64,000 nucleotides of DNA from Petroclostridium sp. X23 (GTDB lineage: Bacteria; Bacillota; Clostridia; SK-Y3), in assembly GCF_030013905.1 (NCBI RefSeq), contig NZ_CP124862.1, positions 5,149,051-5,213,050 on the forward strand, written 5' to 3'. Positions 17,845 through 26,004 of the stretch are shown here, one piece after another (positions within the stretch are counted from its first letter, which is position 1; each line of letters begins with the position of its first letter). A model generated the notes under the pieces. The model worked only from the letters and a program-made list of their open reading frames with translations, ran no database searches and was not told the DNA's origin. Position numbers and translations under genes: made by a program.

Positions 17845-18026
17845 CTAATTTTTCTTCTGAATATCGTTTGAATTTGAGCACAGTTTTTGGTATTTTACAA
17901 TAAGTAAATCTAGGCGCTGGCTAATTTCAACGACTTTTTCATAAGGAATAGATTCTTCACAATAGACTTCATTTAGTTCTGATCGTAAACATTCGATCCG
18001 GTTTTTTAATAGTGCTACTTTGTCAT
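17845..18026 (-). pseudogene. Spo0E-like gene with a frameshift at codon 3
   Basis: Read leftward, AAAGGAGG precedes ATG ACA AAG TAG, so translation would stop after three codons. One extra A in the AAA run restores an open frame of about 60 codons, with NRIECLRSELNEVYCEE and then ISQRLDLLIVKYQKL. The latter is a clear Spo0E signature region (S-Q-R-L-D). The main frame has no ATG, GTG or TTG of its own. Either it is a recent pseudogene or there is a one-base sequence error in the homopolymer. The 18027-18257 stretch upstream holds nothing else I can support. Confidence 0.65.
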
Positions 18027-18257
18027 ATGTTGTAATCGCCTCCTTTTAATATATATTCCACCAAAAATATGAGGAATAACATATTTATCAAAAAAATTAA
18101 TGAAATTATATAAATATGGTTGAGAAAAAGAGATGGCATTCAAGCGATACTAGGAAAGATGGATGCTATAAAAATTATAAAGATTTTTATCACCCTTGTT
18201 TTTCTATGCCGGTTTATTTATAATGGATATAATTAACTGCTAAGGAGGATGATCATT

Positions 18258-18572
18258 ATGGGTCAATTTGATAATGTTACAATTATAAAGAAAGCTAATA
18301 TTTATTATGATGGGAAAGTTACAAGCAGAACAGTAGTATTTGAGAATGGTGAAAAGAAAACATTAGGGATTATGATGCCTGGGGAATATGAATTTGGTAC
18401 AGCGCAGAAAGAAATCATGGAAATCATGGCGGGTGTTATGGAGGTTAAACTGCCGGATAATACTGATTGGATTACTATCAGTGCAGGACAGACTTTTGAA
18501 GTACCTGCGAATTCCAGTTTTAAATTGATAGTGAAAGAAATAGCAGATTACTGCTGTTCATACCTTAACTAA
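18258..18572 (+). CDS. ppnP: Pyrimidine/purine nucleoside phosphorylase PpnP
   Basis: The 104-aa protein is a single cupin barrel of the PpnP (YaiE, DUF1255) family. Visible blocks are VTIIKKANIYYDGKVTSRTV, GIMMPGEYEFGTAQKEIMEI and FEVPANSSFKL. The family splits many nucleosides with phosphate to a free base and ribose-1-phosphate. The start is placed at 18258: AAGGAGG (18242-18248) abuts the earlier ATG at 18249 and is 9 bp from this one. The nitroreductase gene follows 26 bp later, probably in the same transcript. Confidence 0.88.
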   Translation: MGQFDNVTIIKKANIYYDGKVTSRTVVFENGEKKTLGIMMPGEYEFGTAQKEIMEIMAGVMEVKLPDNTDWITISAGQTFEVPANSSFKLIVKEIADYCCSYLN

Positions 18573-18598
18573 TAAAACATGATTCGAGGTGATGGAAT

Positions 18599-19126
18599 AT
18601 GGTATTTATAGAATTGGCAAAGAAAAGATATTCTGTACGCAGCTATAAAAATATACCTGTAGAGCGGGAGAAAATACTTGAGATTTTGGAAGCCGGAAGA
18701 GTGGCACCATCAGCTGTGAATTTCCAGCCGCTGCGTTTTATTGTGGTTCAAGATGAACAAGTCAAGAAGGATATCATCAGTACATATCCGAGGGAGTGGA
18801 TTAAAAGTGCTCCGGCCATTATTGTGATATGTGGTGACCACAGCACTGCATGGAGACGGGCCGACGGCAAAGATCATTGTGATATTGATGCAGCGATAGC
18901 CATTGACCATATGACATTAGCGGCAGCGGATTTAGGACTTGGTACTTGCTGGGTCTGCGCATTCAATTCCATGCAGTGTCATAAGATCCTGAAACTTCCT
19001 TCAAATCTTGAAGTCATTGCACTGCTTCCGCTAGGCTATCCTATGGATCAGGCGGATAGTGAACGGCATAGTCAGAAACGAAAAAAAATAGAGGACATCG
19101 TACATTGGGATAAGTATAGTGAATGA
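18599..19126 (+). CDS. Nitroreductase-family FMN protein
   Basis: The 175-aa protein opens with the family FMN-binding block (AKKRYSVRSYKNIPV) and contains GRVAPSAVNFQPLRFIVV. Later come AAADLGLGTCWVCAF and VIALLPLGYPMD, both typical of NfsB/NOX-like flavoproteins. It likely reduces nitro compounds, quinones or flavins with NAD(P)H. It is shorter than most (about 200 aa) because of a compact C-terminus, as in many clostridial members. GAGGTGATGG precedes the ATG. Confidence 0.85.
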   Translation: MVFIELAKKRYSVRSYKNIPVEREKILEILEAGRVAPSAVNFQPLRFIVVQDEQVKKDIISTYPREWIKSAPAIIVICGDHSTAWRRADGKDHCDIDAAIAIDHMTLAAADLGLGTCWVCAFNSMQCHKILKLPSNLEVIALLPLGYPMDQADSERHSQKRKKIEDIVHWDKYSE

Positions 19127-19186
19127 ACCCATTGCCTGAGGATACATAATCACCGTTTTTAATTTCATCAATATGTCATAGTGAAG

Positions 19187-19208
19187 GGAACGCCTTCTGC
19201 GGCGTTCC
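19187..19208. terminator. GC-rich hairpin between convergent genes
   Basis: GGAACGCC and GGCGTTCC flank a TTCTGC loop between nitroreductase (+) and MATE (-). The same GGAACGCC arm recurs in the palindromic element near 46703, so this may be a repeat fragment as well as a terminator. Confidence 0.45.
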
Positions 19209-19241
19209 GCTATGTTATGTATCAAATTACAAATAAAGTGT

Positions 19242-20633
19242 TTAATGAAGGCTGTAGTGATTTTTATCATAACAGTGGGCATCTTTATCGCATTGGATAC
19301 AGTGCAGTTCTTTTTTTAGGTTTCCCGCAAGTATAATAGTTAGAAAGACGGTTATCAAATCAGCAAGAGGCTGACTCCAAATCACGCCGTTTAGACCAAA
19401 GAACATAGGTAAAATAAATAAAGGTGGGATAAAGAAGATACCTTGTCTGGATAAAGATTGGAAGAAAGCTTTCCCTCCTTTTCCTAATGCTTCAAACAGT
19501 GAACCGTATATAAAAATAAAACCTAATAGTGGTAGAGTGATACTAAATGCGCGAAATAATTCTACACCGGTATTGATTAATCGGATATCATCACTGAATA
19601 AACTGACGATATATTTTGCCAAGATTGAAATCAGTATCGCAGAGATTACTGTAAATCCGGTAAGCCAGAGGATGGATACCTTTATAGCTTGGTTTAATCT
19701 ATCAATCTTTTTTGCCCCATAGCTATATGCGGCTAATGGCTGAAATCCTTGAGTGAATCCGATTATGACCATGATTACTATGGATGTTACACGCATGGTA
19801 ATTCCCATTGCTGCAACAGCGAAATCTCCATAGGAAGCGGCTGCAATATTTACCAAGCCGGCGGACATACTTATAAGAAACTGTTTAATAAAAACCGGGA
19901 CTCCTATCTGAAAAATCTCAATAAATAGCTTTGCAGAGAATGTATAAAGCTTTATGGATACTTTCACAAAGCTTTTTCCACTAAAGTAATAATGCAAAAA
20001 AAGAAAAAAAGATACAGCTTGTGAAAGAACTGTCGCAAAAGCGGCACCTTTGACGCCTAGATCAAAAGTGAATATAAATATCGGATCCAGGATCACATTT
20101 AGAACAGTACCCGCAATGATGACCATCATACTATGTTTTGCATTTCCTTCTGCTCTTACTAAATTATCCATTGCCATGTTTCCCATAGTAAATAGGGTGC
20201 CTGATATAAGGATTCTTGCATATGCGCAAGCATAAGGCATAATGGTAGGAGATGCGCCCAGTGCTTTCAGAATAGGCTCCATAAATAAAACACCGGGGAT
20301 TGTAAATAGCGAAGAAAGACCAAGTACAGTGAAGATGGTTATAGAACCTGCAATATCAGCACTATCTTTTTGCTGTGAGCCAAGCATGCGTGATATGTAA
20401 GTGCCCCCGCCAATACCCAAAGCCAGTCCTAAAGCACCTATTAATAAAAAAAGCGGAAAGACGATGGATACGGCCGCTGTAGCGCTTGTGATGCCAAGAA
20501 TACCGATAAAGAATGTGTCGATGATATTATAAGTGGCAGTAATCAGCATTCCGATGATAGCAGGAATGGATAGCTTAATTAAAGCATTTTCAACATTATC
20601 ATTTCGTAGTATCCTATTGATAGTATCTTCCAT
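19242..20633 (-). CDS. MATE-family efflux transporter
   Basis: The 463-aa protein has about 12 membrane helices in two similar halves, with DPIFIFTFDLGVKGAAFATV in the first half and GFTQGFQPLAAYSYGAKKID in the second, both typical of NorM/DinF-type MATE exporters. It moves cationic drugs or metabolites out in exchange for sodium or protons. Its start is preceded by GGGAGGATA. The promoter has the 19-bp spacer and palindrome used by MerR-family activators, and a MerR gene lies directly upstream. Confidence 0.9.
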   Translation of the reverse strand: MEDTINRILRNDNVENALIKLSIPAIIGMLITATYNIIDTFFIGILGITSATAAVSIVFPLFLLIGALGLALGIGGGTYISRMLGSQQKDSADIAGSITIFTVLGLSSLFTIPGVLFMEPILKALGASPTIMPYACAYARILISGTLFTMGNMAMDNLVRAEGNAKHSMMVIIAGTVLNVILDPIFIFTFDLGVKGAAFATVLSQAVSFFLFLHYYFSGKSFVKVSIKLYTFSAKLFIEIFQIGVPVFIKQFLISMSAGLVNIAAASYGDFAVAAMGITMRVTSIVIMVIIGFTQGFQPLAAYSYGAKKIDRLNQAIKVSILWLTGFTVISAILISILAKYIVSLFSDDIRLINTGVELFRAFSITLPLLGFIFIYGSLFEALGKGGKAFFQSLSRQGIFFIPPLFILPMFFGLNGVIWSQPLADLITVFLTIILAGNLKKELHCIQCDKDAHCYDKNHYSLH

Positions 20634-20672
20634 AAATATCCTCCCTTATAGTATGTTTGACAGCTTAATATA

Positions 20673-20703
20673 ACTATAAGCCTTATAGTTACTATAAGGT
20701 CAA
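20673..20703 (-). promoter_or_regulatory. MerR-type promoter of the MATE gene
   Basis: Read leftward, TTGACC (-35, 20703-20698) and TATAGT (-10, 20678-20673) have a 19-bp spacer instead of 17. CCTTATAGTAACTATAAGG, a palindrome around one central base, overlaps the -35 end and fills most of the spacer. This is the classic architecture for MerR-family activation by DNA twisting. Confidence 0.8.
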
Positions 20704-20724
20704 TGATCATCTTGGATTTTAATA

Positions 20725-21555
20725 CTATAAATTCTTTTTTACGGGTAGTTGTATTTCTGTAATATAATTTTCAGGATTTGGTGTAGTTGTCATATCGATA
20801 GATAAAATTTTTAGTGCTTGGCCGATGACGCTCCATCCGTTTTTTAATGCCCATTTATGCAGAAGATTACAAGTTTCAGCAAATTGATGGTGAGGGCCTT
20901 TGTGATAAACCGATGCATACTGTCCTGCCGGAATGACTTTAAGAAGGTCGGACACAGCGTTTTCTGCTTTAACTCGAAAGCGTATATCCATCCATGCATC
21001 ATCGGCAGAATTTTTCTTAGTTATTTTATGATGGATAAGAATAGGAGGACCTAAGCGTCTCCAACCACTCCGGTCAATTTTTTCAATCAAATCATTTACT
21101 TTTAGAACAATCTTATCGATGTTGTTGTTAGACTTGAAAGAGAGGTAAGCCGTGAGACGGTCAGGTAAATTTTTGATCTCTATGTAAAAGCCGTTGTAAA
21201 AATTCATTCCGCTGCAAAGCGTTTCGATTTGTGCGGATAACTGTTCTTCACTTAGTTTCAATTCTTCAATTTGTTTGGTAATGTGCAGTCTTTGTTTTAT
21301 CAATAGATCTAGCAGGAGATGGAGATCGTCTCGTTGTAAATAGGTCTTTATATTCTTTAATGAAAAGCCTAATTGTTTCAGATAGCATATGGCATTAAGA
21401 ACAGGTATTTGTTCAGGCAAATAAAACCTATAGTCATTACCTGCATCAGTAAATGCAGGTTTGAAAAGGTTGATTTTATCATAGTATCTTAAAGTTTGGG
21501 AGGAAAGTCCCGTAATTGTTGATAATTGTCCAATTGTAAATTTTACGGTTTTCAT
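20725..21555 (-). CDS. MerR-family regulator with effector-binding domain
   Basis: The 276-aa protein has a MerR winged HTH at 1-70 (FTIGQLSTITGLSSQTLRYYD, with YRFYLPEQI). A dimerisation helix follows (about 80-115), then a GyrI/BmrR-like C-terminal domain (about 120-276) expected to bind a hydrophobic cation or drug. Like BmrR, it would sense a drug and activate the MATE pump next door through the 19-bp-spacer promoter. Its own promoter shares a 32-bp sequence with that of the EamA-like gene upstream. Confidence 0.85.
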   Translation of the reverse strand: MKTVKFTIGQLSTITGLSSQTLRYYDKINLFKPAFTDAGNDYRFYLPEQIPVLNAICYLKQLGFSLKNIKTYLQRDDLHLLLDLLIKQRLHITKQIEELKLSEEQLSAQIETLCSGMNFYNGFYIEIKNLPDRLTAYLSFKSNNNIDKIVLKVNDLIEKIDRSGWRRLGPPILIHHKITKKNSADDAWMDIRFRVKAENAVSDLLKVIPAGQYASVYHKGPHHQFAETCNLLHKWALKNGWSVIGQALKILSIDMTTTPNPENYITEIQLPVKKNL

Positions 21556-21582
21556 AATATTTCTCTACCATTCTTTAGTATT

Positions 21583-21614
21583 TATATCATAATACTTTAT
21601 TAGACGTTTGGCAA
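21583..21614 (-). promoter_or_regulatory. Promoter of the MerR gene (copy 1 of a 32-bp motif)
   Basis: Read leftward, TTGCCA is followed after 17 bp by TATGAT. The whole 32-bp block matches 22097-22128 at 27 positions, including every base of both promoter boxes. Confidence 0.5.
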
Positions 21615-21635
21615 TGAATGCATTATATAGGTTAT

Positions 21636-22064
21636 TTATTTATGACTCATTGCAATCAGTCCAACAATGCATAGGAAGATGCCGAGTTTATTGATTATAG
21701 TAATGTTTTCTTTAAAAATCATTATGCCAATGGGTATTAATATTAATGCTACAATAACATTGGCAAAAAGTCCGGTGTAACTGATATTCCAACCGGATCT
21801 ATAAGCTAGTAAAAATCCTATTTCAAGGCCGACGATTGCTACTCCGAGCGCATAGCTGGTCCAATTCAATCTCCTAAAAGCGTCTATAAAGTTTTCCTTC
21901 ATAGGAAAAAGCCCCAGTGCAATAAAGCAGGTAATGGTTGCAGTCATATATGTAATAATCATGGCTACCATGGGATTCACATTGTGCGGCGTTAGCTTCT
22001 GAATCAATTGGTAGAATAGATTAGATACAATGACAAGTGTGATGGATATAACATAAAAAAACAC
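21636..22064 (-). CDS. Single-domain EamA/DMT-like transporter
   Basis: The 142-aa protein is very hydrophobic, with four or five membrane helices and a C-terminal block (IGIMIFKENITIINKLGIFL, then VGLIAM) typical of one EamA half. It is half the length of a normal 10-helix member, so it should act as a dimer. The substrate is unknown. It lies upstream of the MerR and MATE genes on the same strand but has its own promoter. Confidence 0.7.
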   Translation of the reverse strand: MFFYVISITLVIVSNLFYQLIQKLTPHNVNPMVAMIITYMTATITCFIALGLFPMKENFIDAFRRLNWTSYALGVAIVGLEIGFLLAYRSGWNISYTGLFANVIVALILIPIGIMIFKENITIINKLGIFLCIVGLIAMSHK

Positions 22065-22096
22065 TTTTATTTCTCCTTTTTGATTTTATTCCATAC

Positions 22097-22128
22097 TATA
22101 TCATAATACCTTTCTATGCGTTTGGCAA
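22097..22128 (-). promoter_or_regulatory. Promoter of the EamA-like gene (copy 2 of a 32-bp motif)
   Basis: Read leftward, TTGCCA, a 17-bp spacer and TATGAT lie about 33 bp before the start. The block is nearly identical to the motif in front of the MerR gene, suggesting shared control. Confidence 0.5.
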
Positions 22129-22277
22129 CAGCAAAAATATGTATTAGAGCGCATTAACTTTCAGTAAATAATAAATTATTGAAAAGTAAGATAAATATTT
22201 TTAAAATGATGATTATTATTAGAAAGATAGTGGTAAATAATTATTCGTTAAAAGAAATCATGACTGGAGGTAGAAAG

Positions 22278-22535
22278 ATGTCAAAAATTATAATGGGTAT
22301 TGAAATCGGGTCTCGCGTGGACGATGCACTGGAAGTACAAAAATTGCTTACTGAAAACGGGTGTATTATCAAAACAAGAATCGGATTGCATGAAGCCAGT
22401 AAAGAAACACAAGCATGCAGCAGAAAAGGATTGGTATTATTAGAGTTTATAGAAGATGTTCAAAAAGAAATCGGTGAACTGGAAGACAAACTTGCAAAGA
22501 TTGATAGCGTTGTAGTGAAAAAAATGGTATTTTAA
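22278..22535 (+). CDS. Small protein resembling the TM1266 (iron-only hydrogenase regulator) family
   Basis: The 85-aa protein (MSKIIMGIEIGSRVDDALEV onward) has a beta-alpha-beta pattern and a closing LAKIDSVVVKKMVF. This resembles the ferredoxin-fold TM1266-like proteins found with hydrogenase maturation genes, though no such genes are visible here. The start is set by GGAGG 9 bp upstream; an upstream in-frame ATG at 22179 has no ribosome site. The assignment is tentative. Confidence 0.45.
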   Translation: MSKIIMGIEIGSRVDDALEVQKLLTENGCIIKTRIGLHEASKETQACSRKGLVLLEFIEDVQKEIGELEDKLAKIDSVVVKKMVF

Positions 22536-22619
22536 AAAAACTTGTTACTGGTTTTGTTAACATGGGTAATAACAATAAGTAATTATTAATAATAAATTTC
22601 TATGAGAGGTGTTTTTATA

Positions 22620-23168
22620 ATGAAAAAATTTGTATGTTCAATTTGCGGATATGTCCATGAAGGAAATGAGCCACCGGCACAGTGCCCACAATGCAAGGCT
22701 CCTGCATCAAAATTCAACGAGAAGGAAGAAGGCACCATGCAGTGGGCCGATGAACATAGAATCGGAGTTGCGGTAGATATTGACCCTGAAGTAATCGAAG
22801 GGCTTAAAGCCAATTTTATGGGAGAATGTACTGAAGTAGGGATGTACCTTGCGATGAGCCGTCAGGCAGACAGAGAAGGATATCCTGAAATTGCTGAAGC
22901 ATATAAGAGAATCGCTTTTGAAGAAGCGGAACATGCAGCAAAATTCGCGGAACTTCTAGGCGAAGTGGTGCATGCGGATACAAAGAAGAACCTTCAATTA
23001 AGAGTAGAAGCGGAATTTGGCGCTTGTAGCGGTAAGAAAGACCTTGCTACAAAAGCAAAACAGCTTAACTATGATGCAATTCATGATACAGTTCATGAAA
23101 TGTGTAAAGACGAAGCAAGACATGGAATGGCATTCAAAGGATTATTGGAACGCTATTTCGGAAAATAA
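22620..23168 (+). CDS. Reverse rubrerythrin / NADH peroxidase
   Basis: The 182-aa protein has an N-terminal rubredoxin-like Fe(Cys)4 site (CSICGYVHEG, then CPQCKAPA). A four-helix diiron domain follows with GECTEVGMYL and FEEAEHAAKFAELLGEV, then a second Glu/His helix (CKDEARHGMAF). Having the rubredoxin domain first is the reverse of classical rubrerythrin. Such proteins reduce hydrogen peroxide in anaerobes. The start is at 22620, since GAGAGGTG lies 10 bp upstream. It is probably part of the oxidative-stress response; I could not find a convincing PerR box. Confidence 0.9.
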   Translation: MKKFVCSICGYVHEGNEPPAQCPQCKAPASKFNEKEEGTMQWADEHRIGVAVDIDPEVIEGLKANFMGECTEVGMYLAMSRQADREGYPEIAEAYKRIAFEEAEHAAKFAELLGEVVHADTKKNLQLRVEAEFGACSGKKDLATKAKQLNYDAIHDTVHEMCKDEARHGMAFKGLLERYFGK

Positions 23169-23292
23169 TAAAGCATATCAATATTGCTGGAAATATCTTT
23201 ATAATTAATGTATTTGATTGCTTTATGAAAATTTTTTTTAGCAGTGGATAAACTAAAGATATGTTTCATATTGAAGTATTAAAAAATTATCT

Positions 23293-23341
23293 GAGAGTAA
23301 CGAAGACTACTTTTTAGCCAGTTTTCATTACTCTTTTTTTA
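23293..23341 (+). terminator. Imperfect terminator in the 320-bp gap
   Basis: AGAGTAACGAA pairs with TTCATTACTCT across a long loop and is followed by seven T. The rest of 23169-23489 is AT-rich with no gene I can support. Confidence 0.5.
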
Positions 23342-23489
23342 TTGAAATACAAAAACAGTCACAAAATGTTTCTGTGGTTTTTCAGAAAGCAAATTCAAAA
23401 ACAGAATGTCAAAAAAAGAAGGATTTTGGAGAAAAATGTCGAATTATAGCAGGTATAGCTTTACTATTAAGTATATGGAGGGATCGGTC

Positions 23490-24539
23490 ATGATAAGAGA
23501 TAATAAAGTGATTTCGACTGGGTTAGTAACAGAAGACATTGATATTCTAGACGTTTTTGATTTGGATTTCTTACAGAGATTTCAAGATGCATTTTCTAAC
23601 GCTATAGGTGTTGCAGCTTTGGTACTTGATAAGAATAATAATGGTATTACTAAGCCTACAAATTTCACAGATTTTTGTATGAAGCTCAACCGTGGAAATC
23701 CCGAAGGCTGCAAACGGTGTAATAGAAGTGACAAAAAGGGAGCTGAAGAGGCAACAAGAACAGAAAAACCGGCAGTTTATTATTGCGAGAATGGATTAAT
23801 CGATTTTGCTGCGCCTATTACTTTGAACGGTGTGCGAATTGGAACATTTGCTGGGGGGCAGGTTCTATCAGCTAAACCGGATGAAGAAAAATTTATAAAT
23901 ATAGCGCGTGAGATTGGAGTAGATCCTAATGACTATCTAGATGCTTTAAGTAAAGTTAAAATTGTACCGGAACAGCAAATAAAGGATGCTGCTAATTTAC
24001 TATATATATTTGCTACAGAGCTGTCAAAAATAGGTGCACAAAGATACACATTGACCAAGATGTCATCAGTTCTGCATGAAAATGTCCTTGAGATTATGTC
24101 TACTATTGAAGAATTAACAGCATCTGCAGAAGAAGTATTTAGAACCCAAACAGAACTAAATACAGAAATTGGTAATGTTAATGATGTTTCGGAAGCAATA
24201 GACGACGTGACCGAAGCTATTAAAGATATTGCAGATGAAACACGTCTTCTAGGTCTGAATGCTGCAATAGAAGCCGCTAAAGCAGGAGAATTCGGATTGG
24301 GATTTAGCGTAGTGGCTGAGGAAATACGGAAGCTATCCAGTGAATCAAAGAATACTGTAAATAAAATAAAACACTTTACACATCAGATTAAGAACTCGGT
24401 AGATAGTACGAGCAGTATGAGTTCTTCAACTGTTCAAATAACAAAACAACAAGAGGAAGCAATGCAAAGCTTAGCAAAAGCTATAGAAGATATCTCCAGC
24501 CTTTCAGGTCACCTTAGTGAATTAGCAGCTAAACGGTAA
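23490..24539 (+). CDS. Soluble PocR-domain / chemoreceptor-type signalling protein
   Basis: The 349-aa protein has a PocR-like ligand-binding domain (about 20-190) with a cysteine set, CKRCNRSD and VYYCENGL, and GTFAGGQVL. It ends in a chemoreceptor signalling hairpin (about 230-345) whose tip is LLGLNAAIEAAKAGEFGLGF and VVAEEIRKLS. There is no membrane segment, so it is a cytoplasmic receptor. GGAGGG 8 bp before ATG 23490 decides the start over an upstream ATG at 23406. A CheW-like gene follows 73 bp later, and the two likely form a receptor-adaptor pair. Confidence 0.85.
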   Translation: MIRDNKVISTGLVTEDIDILDVFDLDFLQRFQDAFSNAIGVAALVLDKNNNGITKPTNFTDFCMKLNRGNPEGCKRCNRSDKKGAEEATRTEKPAVYYCENGLIDFAAPITLNGVRIGTFAGGQVLSAKPDEEKFINIAREIGVDPNDYLDALSKVKIVPEQQIKDAANLLYIFATELSKIGAQRYTLTKMSSVLHENVLEIMSTIEELTASAEEVFRTQTELNTEIGNVNDVSEAIDDVTEAIKDIADETRLLGLNAAIEAAKAGEFGLGFSVVAEEIRKLSSESKNTVNKIKHFTHQIKNSVDSTSSMSSSTVQITKQQEEAMQSLAKAIEDISSLSGHLSELAAKR

Positions 24540-24612
24540 TCGTTGAAAGGGTATATTAGGAATATTTAAAGACGATTAAAAATTTTAGAAATATGAAAGT
24601 AAGGTGGTTGCA

Positions 24613-25077
24613 TTGGCAAAAAAACAGATAGTTGTTTTTGAGGTGGATGGCAATGAGTTTGGTATAGATATACATTTTATTAATGGAATACTGAAGATAA
24701 AAAACTTAAAAATATTACCTTTGCCTAACGCGCAAGCTACCCTTGAGGGTTTAATAAATATACGGGGTACAGTCTATCCCGTATTCAACTTGCGTAAAAA
24801 GTTCGATTATAGCAATGTAGCCGTTGAAGCGGATGCGAAACTGGTTATTATTAAAATCGAAAAAGGCGATTTTGCTTTTATCGTTGATGATGTAACAGAT
24901 ATTTTCAAAATAGATGAAAGTGATATTGAGAAAACAACCAATCTTATAAGTGAAGGTAAATGTAATTATATCAAAGGTTTTGCCAAGGTAGACAGTAAGA
25001 TTGTAATTATACTGGATTTAAATAAAGTTTTCCATAATGAAGAAATCTTGACAATCAATCACACAGATTATCTATAA
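24613..25077 (+). CDS. CheW-like coupling protein
   Basis: The 154-aa single CheW domain shows VVFEVDGNEFGIDIHFINGI, LPNAQATLEGLINIRGTVYP and VIIILDLNKVF. CheW links receptors to the CheA kinase. The start is probably TTG 24613, with AAGGTGG (24601-24607) at the right distance; GTG at 24604 lies inside the ribosome site. No CheA is present in the window, so it must couple to a kinase elsewhere or act in a non-motility pathway. Confidence 0.85.
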   Translation: MAKKQIVVFEVDGNEFGIDIHFINGILKIKNLKILPLPNAQATLEGLINIRGTVYPVFNLRKKFDYSNVAVEADAKLVIIKIEKGDFAFIVDDVTDIFKIDESDIEKTTNLISEGKCNYIKGFAKVDSKIVIILDLNKVFHNEEILTINHTDYL

Positions 25078-25187
25078 TGTTTGGAACAAATATGTTAAGA
25101 CTATAGCAAGAAATACTTATGGCTAACAAATCACATGGACATATCAATCTAATCCAATTATTCGGTCAATAGGGAAAATACTAATCG

Positions 25188-25224
25188 GAAAAACGTTTCC
25201 AGTTATGATATGGAAACGTTTTTT
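25188..25224 (+). terminator. Rho-independent terminator
   Basis: AAAAACGTTTCCA and TGGAAACGTTTTTT flank a 9-nt loop, between cheW-like (+) and lrp-like (-). Confidence 0.85.
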
Positions 25225-25239
25225 GCATTAAAGAATCAA

Positions 25240-25665
25240 TTATATGGGTTTATATTCAAGAGGACTGGATAAAATGATGAGAGTCTCTGTATGCCCGAAC
25301 TGCTGCAGTTTTCCAATCAATGATTCCAGTTCAACGGTTTCTTTAAAGATTGCTTTAATAGTCATTGAATATGAGCCGGTTACATGATGGCATTCAACGA
25401 TATTAGGATTTTCAGCTACCAATTTTAAAAATTCATTGCGTTTTTCAGGTTTCATAGAGATATTTACGACAGCTTTTATGATCTTACCAAGTTTTTCAGG
25501 GTTAATAACGGCTCGATATCCGCAAATCACACCGGTTTCTTCGAGTTTCTTTACGCGTTCGGCCACAGCCGGAGGAGTCAAAGAAACCAGTTCACCTAGT
25601 TTTTTCATTGATAATCTTCCGTTTTTTTGGAGCAGCCTTATAATACGATAGTCTATAGAATCCAT
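25240..25665 (-). CDS. Lrp/AsnC-family regulator
   Basis: The 141-aa protein has an N-terminal HTH (about 1-55: DYRIIRLLQKNGRLSMKKLG, then VAERVKKLEETGVI) and a C-terminal RAM/ACT-like amino-acid-binding domain (about 65-135, with VECHHVTGSYSMTIKA). CAGGAGG before the ATG at 25665 sets the start; the frame is open further upstream but without a ribosome site. It is divergent from glutamate dehydrogenase and an aminotransferase, which it may control in response to amino acids. Confidence 0.88.
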   Translation of the reverse strand: MDSIDYRIIRLLQKNGRLSMKKLGELVSLTPPAVAERVKKLEETGVICGYRAVINPEKLGKIIKAVVNISMKPEKRNEFLKLVAENPNIVECHHVTGSYSMTIKAIFKETVELESLIGKLQQFGHTETLIILSSPLEYKPI

Positions 25666-26004
25666 TGAGGGTTCCTCCTGAAATAATGTAACTTTATTGC
25701 TTTCAAAATACCGAATTTTTTGTAAATAAAACGAAATTATACACATGATTTATTATATCAAATCTGTATTTATAAAGCACTATTTAAAATAAACAATATT
25801 TATTATATAAAAGAAAATAGGATTTTAACTTTATAATATAAGAATGACATCCATGTTAAGTTAATATAATAAGTTGTTTTATAAAATCCATTTACTTAAA
25901 TAAGATCACGAGATATTATTGGATTGTAGTGAACAACGTTGTTTATCCAAGGAAATAAAACGAAAAAGTTTCTGTGAGTGTTTATTAAAAGGGAGGGGCT
26001 TAAT
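25666..26004. promoter_or_regulatory. Divergent lrp / gdh intergenic region
   Basis: This 339-bp AT-rich stretch is without genes. A TATAAT (25832-25837) faces right but lacks a clear -35 partner, consistent with activator-dependent expression of gdh. I see no distinct Lrp operator. Confidence 0.35.

Noticed and set aside
17621..17881. 86-codon leftward ORF
   Set aside because: Composition is unlike a protein gene, it has no ribosome site, and it overlaps the Spo0E-like pseudogene terminator in another frame.
18249..18257. Earlier ATG for ppnP
   Set aside because: It abuts the AAGGAGG ribosome site, leaving no spacing; the ATG at 18258 fits.
22536..22619. Possible PerR box before the rubrerythrin gene
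   Set aside because: The AT-rich stretch only loosely resembles the consensus; not distinguishable from background.
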